Part shown: in pieces, positions 35,407 to 45,100 of the stretch
How the letters are laid out: each line of letters begins with the position of its first letter
Position numbering within the stretch: position 1 is the stretch's first letter
From: Pedobacter cryoconitis
Lineage (GTDB): Bacteria > Bacteroidota > Bacteroidia > Sphingobacteriales > Sphingobacteriaceae
Assembly: GCA_019352875.1 (NCBI GenBank)
Contig: JAAAFW010000006.1
Location: forward strand, 774,284 to 838,283
Length of the DNA stretch: 64,000 bases
Direction: 5' to 3'
Program-made: the position numbers and the translations under genes
The notes under the pieces: model-generated
Told to the model about the DNA's origin: nothing
Database searches by the model: none
Seen by the model: only the letters and a program-made list of their open reading frames with translations

Positions 35407-35414
35407 CAAATATA
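35407..35414 (-). promoter_or_regulatory. -7 element of the glucokinase-gnd-zwf-pgl operon
   Basis: On the minus strand this reads TATATTTG, an exact TAnnTTTG match, 25 bases before ATG 35381. A TTTG at 35434-35431 is a possible -33 element with a short 16-nt spacer. Confidence 0.55.
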
Positions 35415-35572
35415 TAATATTCCAAATTAACAAATTTCCAGCCATAATAAATCCTTCAACCTGCTAAATTCTCGAATTAAACTACCGAATTAAAGATTTA
35501 GCAACAGAGATAAGCCCGTACAAGGGGTATGCAGATTTAATTTGATGATAAGATGACGATTTCTTTATATGG

Positions 35573-36220
35573 TCAGGGCTTATACCTTCCTGCCATATCT
35601 ATTTTGTCAGAAAGTGATATTCCACCAGGATTACATCCCGGAAGACCCTCAGGAACAGGTTGTTTTAATTCATCGAAGTAAGCCTTCCAGACAGGAAAGA
35701 AAGAATCAGACCCTGGAACCTTATAAGTCATTGGCTGAAGCTCAAAGACCGGTTCGCCACGATTTGCCGAAAGAAAAGCATCGTAAATCAGTTCGGAGCA
35801 ATAATATTTACCATTTTGATAAAGAAAAGCGTCATCATATGGAGTGCCCAGCTGGTCCATCGAAAAATGAACAGCTGCAGGAATAAGCCGCTGGTATTCC
35901 TGTTTTAACCGGCCCGTGTAAACCGGATTTGCAGAACGCGCAAGGAAGGCAGACAGAGAACTTAGATGAACATCCTTGCCAATCGCTTCTACAATCATGA
36001 GGCTGTCTTCATGCAGGACTACCATACCCATATGGTTAAACTTCTGCCCCTGGTAACCCGAAGTTACGGCAAGGATAGCGTCACATAAAGGACCACAGGA
36101 AATCTGTTGGAAAAGAAAATCCCCTTCTTTGAGTGTTGTTTTTTCCTGTGCGGAACTTATGTTTGCGCTGAATATAAATAGCAGGGAAAATATCAGGTAT
36201 AAATTTGATCTGAAGACCAT
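35573..36220 (-). CDS. Secreted YiiX/YebB-like (NlpC/P60-type) cysteine hydrolase
   Basis: About 215 residues from ATG 36220, with a signal peptide ending near NISSAQ. The permuted papain-like family is shown by KFNHMGMVV (His63) and KYYCSELIYDAF (Cys141), together with GDFLFQQ near the mature N-terminus. In this DUF830-type group the His precedes the Cys in sequence. Targets may be peptidoglycan peptides or lipid/acyl bonds. ATG 36244 would overlap the upstream gene by 11 bp and place eight more residues before the signal peptide; both starts are possible. Confidence 0.83.
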   Translation of the reverse strand: MVFRSNLYLIFSLLFIFSANISSAQEKTTLKEGDFLFQQISCGPLCDAILAVTSGYQGQKFNHMGMVVLHEDSLMIVEAIGKDVHLSSLSAFLARSANPVYTGRLKQEYQRLIPAAVHFSMDQLGTPYDDAFLYQNGKYYCSELIYDAFLSANRGEPVFELQPMTYKVPGSDSFFPVWKAYFDELKQPVPEGLPGCNPGGISLSDKIDMAGRYKP

Positions 36221-36233
36221 AACTGTAATTGAA

Positions 36234-36959
36234 TTAAAAATCATAAGTAGTTAACGTGTAATCAGCAGGAGGAAGAAAGAATTTTTCCGGGATATCCAGT
36301 TTTTCTATCCGCTGGGCTTTAATGCCTACCTCAAGGCCGCCACTTTTTGTAGTCACTGCCAGTGCACATCCCGGAACTGCTTTCAGATAACTGTATTTTT
36401 GCCAGTACAGTGCAGGGAGCTCAGTTGTGTACCAAACATTTATTTTATATTCTTCTTTTTCAGGGTGTTGAAAAACTGCTTTCTTGCAGTGCATCCCGGC
36501 TATTGTCATGGTGTCTGCCGTCAAGTGAATCCGCAGGTCCTCTGTACTGAGGACGGCGACACTGTCTCCCATCTCCTGAATTTGAAGGTTGGGCATTTCA
36601 GCAGGGTAACTGGTGACCGTTTTTTCCAGTGTATCCAGCATGTAACTTAAGGTGTCTCTTTTATCGGCAAGTGTTATGCCTCCACCCAGACCCATTTGTT
36701 CCACCCGGATATAATTTTTGCTGATATAACACGTCAGTGGAGATTCCCCTTCGGTACTTCCTGAAAGGGCTGAAGAAAGTTTGAGCAGCAGATTTTTTTC
36801 AGAGTCACCAGGCGTATCTTCACTTTCAATAGCAGGAGCGCCATAATCGAGGTTATAACTTATTTTCCAGGAAGGAACCACATTTGTCTCACCCTTTTGC
36901 TGCGCCGGTGAAGAAAAACAAAAGAGAAGAAGAAAAGTGCTGAGTACTAAATTTTTCAA
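36234..36959 (-). CDS. GLPGLI-like secreted protein
   Basis: A 241-residue exported protein with a signal peptide ending near SSPAQ. The segment TIAGMHCKKAVFQHP...KINVWYTTELPALYWQKYSYLKAVPG resembles the conserved core of GLPGLI-family proteins (I-x-G-x-x-C/A-KKA and VWYT-x-x-I/L-P with a following G), although the eponymous motif is altered to AVPGCAL. The family is widespread in Bacteroidetes and of unknown function. It precedes the cysteine hydrolase gene with overlapping ends and probably shares its transcript. Confidence 0.7.
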   Translation of the reverse strand: MKNLVLSTFLLLFCFSSPAQQKGETNVVPSWKISYNLDYGAPAIESEDTPGDSEKNLLLKLSSALSGSTEGESPLTCYISKNYIRVEQMGLGGGITLADKRDTLSYMLDTLEKTVTSYPAEMPNLQIQEMGDSVAVLSTEDLRIHLTADTMTIAGMHCKKAVFQHPEKEEYKINVWYTTELPALYWQKYSYLKAVPGCALAVTTKSGGLEVGIKAQRIEKLDIPEKFFLPPADYTLTTYDF

Positions 36960-36987
36960 GGGTAAAATATTTGAGCTGCAATATTAC

Positions 36988-37019
36988 AAAAAAGGCCGGA
37001 TGAGTTTTCCATCCGGCCT
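36988..37019 (-). terminator. Intrinsic terminator after the M1 peptidase gene
   Basis: On the minus strand a 10-bp GC-rich stem (AGGCCGGATG and complement) with a 7-nt loop is followed by six or seven T, 20 bp after the peptidase stop at 37039. Confidence 0.9.
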
Positions 37020-37038
37020 GTATCTGTATACAGATTTT

Positions 37039-39405
37039 TTATTGACCTGCGCGAGCCTGTTGCATTGGATTCGATCCTACTGACTGGCCTCTGGCGGCTG
37101 CATTTTTTTGTTTGAATAAATCGAATTTAGAAGCTTTTGCTTTACCACCCCAGCTGTTGTTACTTTCGTCAATATCTGCAGTTTCACGCATCGGATCGAG
37201 CTGAATAGATGCAATCTCCTGATCAAGGACATAGAATTTTGAAGCCTTCTGCTCATTCAGACGCCAGATCTGTGCAGGTATCCGGTCCATCATTTTGCTG
37301 CCGTCAGCAAAGGTGAATTCAACGATTACAGGCATAACAAGGCCACCCTTATTGCCAAAAGACAATTCATAAAAGAACTTACCTGCATATTTTGCTTTGT
37401 CCTCTTCACTCAGTGTTTCGTAGGGGAATGGAATTTCCCGTTTACGTTCCGTGTCGTCAACCTTTTCAAGACCACGGTCATACCTCCAGTAGAAGTCCTG
37501 TGTTTTTTTATCACGGTCAGTATAGAAGCTAATCTTTTTGTCCTCACGGTTTCTGATTTTGGAAATATCTTCGAAAACGTTTACCTGCGGACGGTCTAGT
37601 TTAACCATTTTAACGTTTGGTGAACCAGGTTTTGCATTCACATCTGCTTTGGCAAATTTAACTTCATCCAGGGAAATATCGCAAGGATCAGTGCCGTAGA
37701 ACCAGCCTCTCCAGAACCAGTCAAGGTCTTCACCACTAGCATCCTCCATGGTACGGAAGAAGTCTGCAGGAGTAGGGTGTTTGAAAGCCCATCGTTTTGC
37801 ATATTGTTTAAAGGCATAGTCAAACAACTCTCTGCCCATAATCGTTTCCCGTAGAATATTTAAGCCGGTAGCAGGTTTAGAATAAGCATTAGGGCCAAAG
37901 CGGACAATGTTTTCGGAATTGGTCATAATCGGTTCCAGCTGATCCTTCGGTAATTTCATATAATCAACGATTGTATAGGCCGGACCTTTTTTGACCGGGA
38001 ATTTATTGTCCCAAAGCTCTTCTGTAAGATATTCAAGGAAAGAGTTTAATCCTTCATCCATCCAGCTCCACTGACGCTCGTCGCTATTAACGATCATCGG
38101 GAAGAAATTATGACCCACTTCATGGATAATTACACCGAGCATTCCATTTTTAGAACTTTCGCTGTAGGTACCATCTTTTTCTGTTCTGCCATAGTTAAAA
38201 CAGATCATTGGATATTCCATTCCGTTAGCCGCTTCCACACTTTGTGCGACAGGGTATGGATATGGGAAAGTGAAATCGGAATATGTTTTTACCGTATGGG
38301 CAATTGCTTTTGTAGAATAAGGCTTATATAAATTATAGGCTTCCTTACCATAGAAACTCATACACATTACAGATTTGCCTTCTACAGGCTGCGCCATTGC
38401 ATCCCATATAAATTTACGCGAAGAAGTCCAGGCAAAATCCCTGACATCATTAGCCTGGAATACCCAGGTTTTAGTGGCTTTGTTTTTTATGCCTTCGGCC
38501 TTTTTAGCCTCATCCAATGTTACAATTTCAACAGGCTCCTTAGCTGTTTTTGCTGAATTATATCTGGAAAGCTGTGCCGGACTTAATACGCCGCTATAAT
38601 TAATACATTCCCCGGTACCACCAACAACATGATCGGCAGGAACTGTAATCTGCACTTTATAATTACCAAAAGTTAAGGCAAACTCACCTCTGCCGGTAAA
38701 CTGGTGGTGCTGCCAACCCTGAAAATCACTATAGACGCATAATCTGGGGAACCATTGAGCCATCGTAAACAAATAGTTTCCATCTTCAGGGAAATACTCA
38801 TAACCACCACGGCCGCCCTCGATCAAACGGTCGCTGATTTTATATTTCCAGTTCACGTTAAATACGAACTGCTGGCCAGGTTTTAATGGTACAGGCAGAT
38901 CTACCCGCATCATTGTTTTATTAATTGTATAACTGATAGCTTTACCTGCAGCATCAGTAATCTTTTGTATTTGGATACCAAGACCATTATCAGTCTGTGT
39001 GATTATTGCCTTGTCTACAGCACGGGTTGTGGTCATTTCGGGCATAGTCGTACTGCTTTGGTAATTCGCATTACGAAGATTGTTATGCTCATTTTCGTCC
39101 AGCTGCAGCCATATATAAGAAAGTTCGTCAGGGGAGTGGTTAAAGTAAGTGATTTTTTCAGAACCGGTCAGGATCTGATTTACTTCATCCAATGAACATT
39201 TAATATCATAATCAGCCCTTTGTTGCCAATATTTTGCACCAGGAGCGCCACTTGCCGTACGCTGTTCATTCGGCGTGGTTAATATAGTACCCAGCTGTTC
39301 AAATTTGTTTCCATGATTACTGCCGGGATTATTCTGAATATTCTGGGCATTGGCATACTGCAGAGAAGAGCCAAGCAGGAGCAACGCGGTTAAAGACTTG
39401 TTCAT
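37039..39405 (-). CDS. M1-family metallopeptidase, secreted
   Basis: A 788-residue zinc aminopeptidase-type protein with a signal peptide (ending near YANA, residue 20). The N-terminal beta domain spans about residues 60-270. The catalytic domain contains the aminopeptidase substrate-like ANGMEYPMICF motif (a GxMEN variant, here GMEYP) and the zinc site His428-Glu429-x-x-His432 with Glu451 in WMDEGLNSF, 18 residues later as in M1. The C-terminal part ends with a basic, Gln/Ala-rich tail. It probably trims peptides in the periplasm. It is divergent from the DUF6702 gene across 67 bp, a pairing I recall from related genomes. Confidence 0.94.
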   Translation of the reverse strand: MNKSLTALLLLGSSLQYANAQNIQNNPGSNHGNKFEQLGTILTTPNEQRTASGAPGAKYWQQRADYDIKCSLDEVNQILTGSEKITYFNHSPDELSYIWLQLDENEHNNLRNANYQSSTTMPEMTTTRAVDKAIITQTDNGLGIQIQKITDAAGKAISYTINKTMMRVDLPVPLKPGQQFVFNVNWKYKISDRLIEGGRGGYEYFPEDGNYLFTMAQWFPRLCVYSDFQGWQHHQFTGRGEFALTFGNYKVQITVPADHVVGGTGECINYSGVLSPAQLSRYNSAKTAKEPVEIVTLDEAKKAEGIKNKATKTWVFQANDVRDFAWTSSRKFIWDAMAQPVEGKSVMCMSFYGKEAYNLYKPYSTKAIAHTVKTYSDFTFPYPYPVAQSVEAANGMEYPMICFNYGRTEKDGTYSESSKNGMLGVIIHEVGHNFFPMIVNSDERQWSWMDEGLNSFLEYLTEELWDNKFPVKKGPAYTIVDYMKLPKDQLEPIMTNSENIVRFGPNAYSKPATGLNILRETIMGRELFDYAFKQYAKRWAFKHPTPADFFRTMEDASGEDLDWFWRGWFYGTDPCDISLDEVKFAKADVNAKPGSPNVKMVKLDRPQVNVFEDISKIRNREDKKISFYTDRDKKTQDFYWRYDRGLEKVDDTERKREIPFPYETLSEEDKAKYAGKFFYELSFGNKGGLVMPVIVEFTFADGSKMMDRIPAQIWRLNEQKASKFYVLDQEIASIQLDPMRETADIDESNNSWGGKAKASKFDLFKQKNAAARGQSVGSNPMQQARAGQ

Positions 39406-39472
39406 TTGAAGATTTATGATGAAAGTCTAAATTTAAACCGTTTTTTTGTATTCGAAAAATTAAAATGTTTCT

Positions 39473-40006
39473 ATGTTATTAATCGTCAGGCAATGTCTGC
39501 TAATTTGTTACATGCTCTTGAGTTTAAACGCTGAAGTGCCTCTAAATAAAGAAGCTGCTGCTTTGAAGCATCCCCTACATCTGAGTTCTACAGAAATAAA
39601 TCAAAATGCAAAAACCGGAAGGCTGGAGATCAGCTGTAGAATTTTCACTGATGATTTTGAAGATATTCTGAGCAGGAATTATAAAGTAAAAGCCGACCTG
39701 ATCAAGCCGGCCAGGCATAATGATATGGATGCGGTTGTCGGAAAATATCTTCTTGCACATTTACAGCTGGCAGCTAACTCCAGGAGTATTAAGCTCAGCT
39801 ATATTGGTTATGAAAATGAGAGTGAAGCCATCATCGTTTATTTGGAGTCAGAACCAGTTAAAAATATCCGTTCACTGGAAACAAGCAGTACAGTTTTATA
39901 TGACCTGTTTAATGATCAGGTCAACATCTTCCATATAACCTGCCAGGGTAACCGTAAGAGTGCAAAACTAGATTATCCCTCAAAAAAACTAGTTACAACA
40001 TTCTGA
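39473..40006 (+). CDS. DUF6702-family secreted protein
   Basis: A 177-residue exported protein. After a signal peptide it shows HPLHLSSTEINQN, which in this family follows processing, and then LEISCRIFTDDFEDILSRNY. The rest is a beta-sandwich-like fold with no catalytic residues. The function is unknown. It faces the M1 peptidase gene across 67 bp, so both promoters share a short region. Downstream lies 228 bp with the TetR promoter and no other gene. Confidence 0.83.
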   Translation: MLLIVRQCLLICYMLLSLNAEVPLNKEAAALKHPLHLSSTEINQNAKTGRLEISCRIFTDDFEDILSRNYKVKADLIKPARHNDMDAVVGKYLLAHLQLAANSRSIKLSYIGYENESEAIIVYLESEPVKNIRSLETSSTVLYDLFNDQVNIFHITCQGNRKSAKLDYPSKKLVTTF

Positions 40007-40171
40007 TATTTGAGTATAAGACTATGTTATCCAGCTTAGAGAAGATCCGCCTTGTTAAATTTTCGCTCCTATAGGTGCTGTTTTTTGATCTTAAATCGAT
40101 TGTAATAATCTGATTTTAAATATATTAACCTTTTTTGACAGTTCGCTGATGTTTGATATTCAAAATACTTC

Positions 40172-40193
40172 TACATTTGCTTAACGCTGTTAA
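40172..40193 (+). promoter_or_regulatory. tetR promoter and operator O1
   Basis: TACATTTG (40172-40179) matches the -7 element. It is followed directly by TTAACGCTGTTAA (40181-40193), an inverted repeat TTAAC-N3-GTTAA that would cover the transcription start. A TTTG at 40152-40155 could be the -33. Binding here would block the regulator's own transcription. Confidence 0.75.
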
Positions 40194-40234
40194 ATAGTTT
40201 ATCACTTTAATATTATTTAAGGACAAACTTAATT

Positions 40235-40828
40235 ATGGGAAGCAAAGAAAGAATTCAAAGAATTAAGGAAGAAACCAGATCAAATATCCTGGACGCTGCT
40301 TTGCAGATAGTCAGGGAAGATGGCTGGCAAGCCTTAAGTATGCGAAAAATCGCAGATAAGATTGAATATACCGCTCCTATAATTTATGAGTACTTCGCTA
40401 ATAAAGAGGGAATACTATTTGAACTGACCCGAATCGGGCACCAGTTACTTTTGCAGGATGTTCGGAATGCAAAGGCTGCTCAGACAGAACCTGATTTACA
40501 GTTGGAGGCTATCTGGATGGCTTACTGGAATTTTGCATTTTCTCAGACGCAGTTATATCAATTAATGTATGGTGTTGATATGGTCTGTTGTGAGCAGAAA
40601 AAAGCACTTCCAGAGGCGATAGCATCCGCGAAAATAATTAATGATACAGTTTCCGACCTGATGGATAAACCAACACCGGATATGGTCTGTAGAAAATATT
40701 ATACTTTCTGGTCTATTATTCATGGCCTGATTTCGATTAACCTTTTAAACAAAGGTACTGGAGACGAAATGAATCAGCATATCTTAAAAGATGCTATTCA
40801 TGGAATTATTAAAACTATAAACGACTAA
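40235..40828 (+). CDS. TetR/AcrR-family repressor of the adjacent RND efflux operon
   Basis: A 197-residue regulator. The N-terminal HTH (about residues 10-58) contains ILDAALQIVREDGWQALSMRKIADKI and ITYEYFANKEGIL-like sequence (here IIYEYFANKEGIL), the TetR signature. The C-terminal helical domain has the WHG-type TetR_C look (about 80-195) and binds an unknown ligand. It sits just before the RND genes on the same strand, with one TTAAC-N3-GTTAA operator at its own promoter and three more between it and the pump. Autorepression and pump repression follow by inference. Confidence 0.93.
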   Translation: MGSKERIQRIKEETRSNILDAALQIVREDGWQALSMRKIADKIEYTAPIIYEYFANKEGILFELTRIGHQLLLQDVRNAKAAQTEPDLQLEAIWMAYWNFAFSQTQLYQLMYGVDMVCCEQKKALPEAIASAKIINDTVSDLMDKPTPDMVCRKYYTFWSIIHGLISINLLNKGTGDEMNQHILKDAIHGIIKTIND

Positions 40829-40847
40829 AAATTTTTTACCCAAATAT

Positions 40848-40860
40848 CTAACACTGTTAA
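40848..40860. promoter_or_regulatory. TetR operator O2
   Basis: CTAACACTGTTAA fits TTAAC-N3-GTTAA with one mismatch in the outer position and is followed by ATAACC. It lies 20 bp after the tetR stop. Confidence 0.65.
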
Positions 40861-40924
40861 ATAACCTTATGAGCGTAAATGCTTTTTAGGGAGTCAATTA
40901 GCAGTTTTTATTACCTCTAATCAC

Positions 40925-40937
40925 TTAACACCGTTAA
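40925..40937. promoter_or_regulatory. TetR operator O3
   Basis: TTAACACCGTTAA is a perfect TTAAC-N3-GTTAA repeat followed by ATAACT, as at O2. It lies about 100 bp before the pump's first ATG. Confidence 0.72.
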
Positions 40938-41003
40938 ATAACTTTACTTCGATAGAATGTCTCCTTAACTCTCCGTCTCTTCCAAATTTTTTTATCTATT
41001 CAC

Positions 41004-41016
41004 TTAACACTGTTAA
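41004..41016. promoter_or_regulatory. TetR operator O4
   Basis: TTAACACTGTTAA is a perfect TTAAC-N3-GTTAA repeat. A further half-site (CAGTTAAT) follows at about 41018-41025. It ends 16 bp before the adaptor ATG and overlaps the likely transcription start or leader. Confidence 0.75.
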
Positions 41017-41032
41017 ACAGTTAATCATTGTT

Positions 41033-42163
41033 ATGAAATCTTCAATTTTACTTATAGCACTATTTATCGCCGGTTGTTCAGGCAACCAGCAAAACAACGC
41101 GCCGGCACCTGCACAGGCATTTCCGGTAATTACCTTAAATGAATCCAATGAAACCACTTATGTGGAATACCCGGCTTCAGTTCAGGGGGTCTCAGATATA
41201 GATATCCGACCTCAGGTTTCAGGAATCCTTGACAAAATTTATGTCGCAGAAGGAGCAAGGGTAACCAAAGGACAACCCTTATTTCAAATCAGTCCTTTAC
41301 CTTTCAGGGAAGCATTAAACACTGCTAAAGCAACTTATCAGGCTGCAGAGGCAGCATTGGTTAGTGCAAAGCTGGAGGTTGAAAAACTGAAACCACTGGT
41401 GAGCAATCAGGTTGTTTCTGACTTTCAGCTAAAAACAGCTATGGCTGCTGAACAATTAGCAAAAGCTAATACCGAACAAGCCAGAGCAGGTGTTGAAGCC
41501 GCAAAAATTAATCTCGGTTATACCACTATTGCAGCTCCGGTTTCGGGTTTCATTGGCAGATTACCTAAAAAACAAGGAAGTCTTGTAGGTGTAAGTGATG
41601 CACTCGCCCTCACCACGATCTCCGATGCACATGAAGTATATGCTTACTTCTCTTTAGGTGAAGATGATTATATCGACTTCAACTCTAAATATCAGGGAAA
41701 AGACGCGGCAGAACGCTTTAAAAATATGCCAAAAGTTTCGCTCATTCTGGCAGATAAGTCTTCTTATGCAAGCCAGGGCAGAATCGATATGGTAGATGGT
41801 CAGTTCAATCGTCAGACAGGTTCAATTACACTGAGAGCTACTTTTCCAAATGAAGCAGGTGTGTTAAAATCGGGAAATACCGGTCGTATCAGATTAGGTA
41901 AAGAGCATAGTCAAACCGTGATGGTGCCGCAGGCTTCAACGGTTGAAGTACAGGACAAATTATTCGTATTCACTGTCGACGCTAAAAACCAGGTGAGCAA
42001 ACAGCCAATTCAGATAATCGGAGCCAGCGGAACCAATTATCTTGTTCAGTCCGGCGTGAAAAAAGGCGATAGAATCGTCTTCGACGGCATTGACAAACTT
42101 AAAGAAGGAGATCATATCCAACCGGAACAAGTCTCTAAAGACAAACAAACCGCATTGAATTAA
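41033..42163 (+). CDS. RND efflux periplasmic adaptor (AcrA/MexA type) lipoprotein
   Basis: A 376-residue membrane-fusion protein. A lipoprotein signal, LLIALFIAGCSGN, gives a lipidated Cys near residue 15. The lipoyl/barrel-sandwich hybrid domain is seen in VQGVSDIDIRPQVSGILDKIYVAEGARVTKGQPLF. It is followed by an alpha hairpin (about 85-150), the second lipoyl half (INLGYTTIAAPVSGFIGRL), a beta-barrel and the membrane-proximal domain. It joins the inner-membrane pump to the outer-membrane channel. It is the first gene of a three-gene operon controlled by the TetR protein upstream. Confidence 0.96.
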   Translation: MKSSILLIALFIAGCSGNQQNNAPAPAQAFPVITLNESNETTYVEYPASVQGVSDIDIRPQVSGILDKIYVAEGARVTKGQPLFQISPLPFREALNTAKATYQAAEAALVSAKLEVEKLKPLVSNQVVSDFQLKTAMAAEQLAKANTEQARAGVEAAKINLGYTTIAAPVSGFIGRLPKKQGSLVGVSDALALTTISDAHEVYAYFSLGEDDYIDFNSKYQGKDAAERFKNMPKVSLILADKSSYASQGRIDMVDGQFNRQTGSITLRATFPNEAGVLKSGNTGRIRLGKEHSQTVMVPQASTVEVQDKLFVFTVDAKNQVSKQPIQIIGASGTNYLVQSGVKKGDRIVFDGIDKLKEGDHIQPEQVSKDKQTALN

Positions 42164-42175
42164 TTCACGACTATT

Positions 42176-45100
42176 ATGTTTAAGAAATTTATAGACAGAC
42201 CTGTTCTTGCAACAGTAATCTCGATTCTGCTGGTTATACTCGGTATACTGGGTTTAAGCAGATTACCCTTGCAGCAGTTTCCAGATATTGCACCTCCGGC
42301 CGTTCAGGTAACTGCCTTGTACCCGGGTGCGAATGCAGAGACCGTACTGCGGTCTGTAGCACCATCCCTGGAGGAATCTATCAACGGGGTAGAAAATATG
42401 AGCTATATGAGCTCAACTGCGAGTAATGATGGTTCCCTGGTTATTACCGTTTATTTTAAGCTGGGTACAGATCCGGATCAGGCTGCGGTTAACGTACAGA
42501 ACCGTGTTTCACAAGCGACCAGTCAGCTTCCAGCCGAAGTAATACAGGCAGGTGTGACCACGGCAAAACAACAGAACAGTTTGATCATGGTTCTGGACTT
42601 GTATACCGAGAATGAGCAAAGTTACGATCAGACGTTTCTGGCCAATTATGCAGCGATCAACCTTGTTCCTGAAATCAAAAGGATTCCCGGTGTAGGACAG
42701 GCAGCGATTTTTGGTGGTAATAAAGATTACTCTATGCGTGTATGGTTAAATCCTGCACAAATGTCTACCTATCAGCTTACTCCTAACGAAGTAATGGCTG
42801 CAATTAAAGATAAAAACTTAGAAGCTGCACCAGGTAAATTTGGTGAGAGCAGTAAGAATGCTTTTGAATATGTAATTAAGTATAAAGGAAAATTAAATAA
42901 ACCGGAAGAATACGAAAACATGATTATCCGGGCAAATTCTGATGGTTCTTTCCTGCGTTTAAGGGATGTTGCCAGAGTAGAATTTGGTGCTTATACTTAC
43001 GGTAGCCAGACTCGTATTAATGGTAAAGCCGGTATGAATATCGGTATTCAGCAATTAAGTGGTTCCAATGCGAATGAGATTCAGATCGCAATTATGGAGT
43101 TCATGAAAAAAGCAGAAAAGGATTTTCCAAAAGGCGTAAAATATGATATCCTTTACAGTACAAAAGTGGCACTCGACCAGAGTATAAATCAGGTTATTCA
43201 CACATTGATAGAAGCCTTTATTCTGGTATTTATTGTAGTTTTCTTATTCCTGCAAGATTTCCGTTCTACACTGATTCCGGCTATTGCAGTACCGGTAGCG
43301 ATACTTGGAACTTTCTTCCTGATGCAGGTATTTGGCTTCTCTATCAATTTGCTGACACTGTTTGCCCTGGTGCTCGCTATTGGTATTGTTGTCGATGATG
43401 CGATCGTCGTCGTCGAGGCCGTCCATGCGAAAATGGAACATCAGCATCTGGCACCTAAAGCGGCAACAGTATCTGCCATGCATGAAATTACCGGTGCGAT
43501 TATTTCCATCACATTGGTTATGAGTGCGGTATTCTTACCTGTCGGTTTTATGGAAGGATCTACAGGGTTGTTCTACAGACAGTTTGCATTTACATTAGCT
43601 ATCGCGATTGTGATTTCTGCGATTAACGCTTTAACACTGAGCCCGGCCTTATGTGCGCTGTTCTTAAAACACCAGGTTAAAGGTGGTGAGGTAGAAAATC
43701 CAAACTTTAAGACTCGATTCTTCAACTCATTTAATGCTGGTTTTGATACCATGACCAACCGTTATATGAAAAGTCTCCAATTCCTGATCAGAACCAAATG
43801 GGTGAGTATGGGTGGTCTGGCTGTTGTGATTCTGGCGACGATCTGGATGGTTAGGAAAACTCCTACAGGATTTATTCCTTCAGAAGATCAAGGATTTATC
43901 GCTATTTCAATGTCTATGCCAGCCGGTGCTTCACTGGACAGGTCTGCTGCAGCCATGAAAGAAGCTGAAGACCTTTTAAGACCATTAGAATTCACTAAAT
44001 TATATAACTCACTGGCAGGTTTTAACTTGCTTACAAGTTCTACCAGTCCTTCGGCAGGTGCTTCGTTTATCTTATTGAAACCGACAGAAGAAAGAGGTAA
44101 AGTCAAAGATATCAATGAAATTATGGGCATTGTTAATGCTAAATTGGCATTAATTAAAGGCGCCAGTTTCTTTGTATTCACTTTCCCTACAGTTCCTGGT
44201 TTCAGTAATGTCGACGGGTTAGATATGGTTCTGCAGGATAAAACCGGTGGAAAATTAGAGAAATTCAGTAAGGTAGGTAATCATTTTATTGCCGAACTGA
44301 TGAAGCGTCCCGAGATCGCTGTAGCTTTTACCTCGTTTAAGGCAGATTATCCGCAACTGGAGCTGCATCTGGATGAAGCTAAAGCTGAACAGTTAAATGT
44401 ATCAGTTAAAGAAGTCCTGCAAACTATGCAGACCTATTTTGGTTCATCACAGGCATCAGACTTTAACCGTTTTGGTAAATATTACCGTGTAATGGTACAG
44501 GCAGATATCGCAGATCGTGCAGATCCATCGGCATTAGATGGTGTATTTGTCAAAAACAGAGATGGAGAGCCTGTTCCTGTGAGCACATTAGTTCGTCTGG
44601 AACGGGTATATGGTACCGAGACCGCGTCCAGATATAATCTCTTTAATTCGATTGGTATAAACGCGATTGCTAAACCTGGTTATAGTTCAGGTGACGCTAT
44701 CCGTGCAGTTGAGGAAGTAGCAGCGAAAGAATTGCCATCTGGCTTCGCTTATGAATTTTCCGGTCTGACCAGAGAAGAGATCAGTTCAGGCGGACAGTCA
44801 GTAATTATCTTCCTGTTGTGTCTGGTATTCGTTTACTTCCTTTTATCGGCACAATACGAAAGTTATATCCTGCCTTTAGCGGTTATCCTTTCTATCCCAA
44901 CCGGTGTATTTGGTGTATTCGTTGCTATCGGATTAACCGGTATCGCTAATAATATCTATGTACAGGTGGCTTTGGTCATGCTGATTGGTTTGCTGGCGAA
45001 AAATGCGATCCTGATTATCGAGTTCGCTGTTCAGCGTAGAAAAGCAGGTAAATCATTAGTATCAGCAGCACTGGAAGCAGCGAAACTTAGGTTGAGACCA

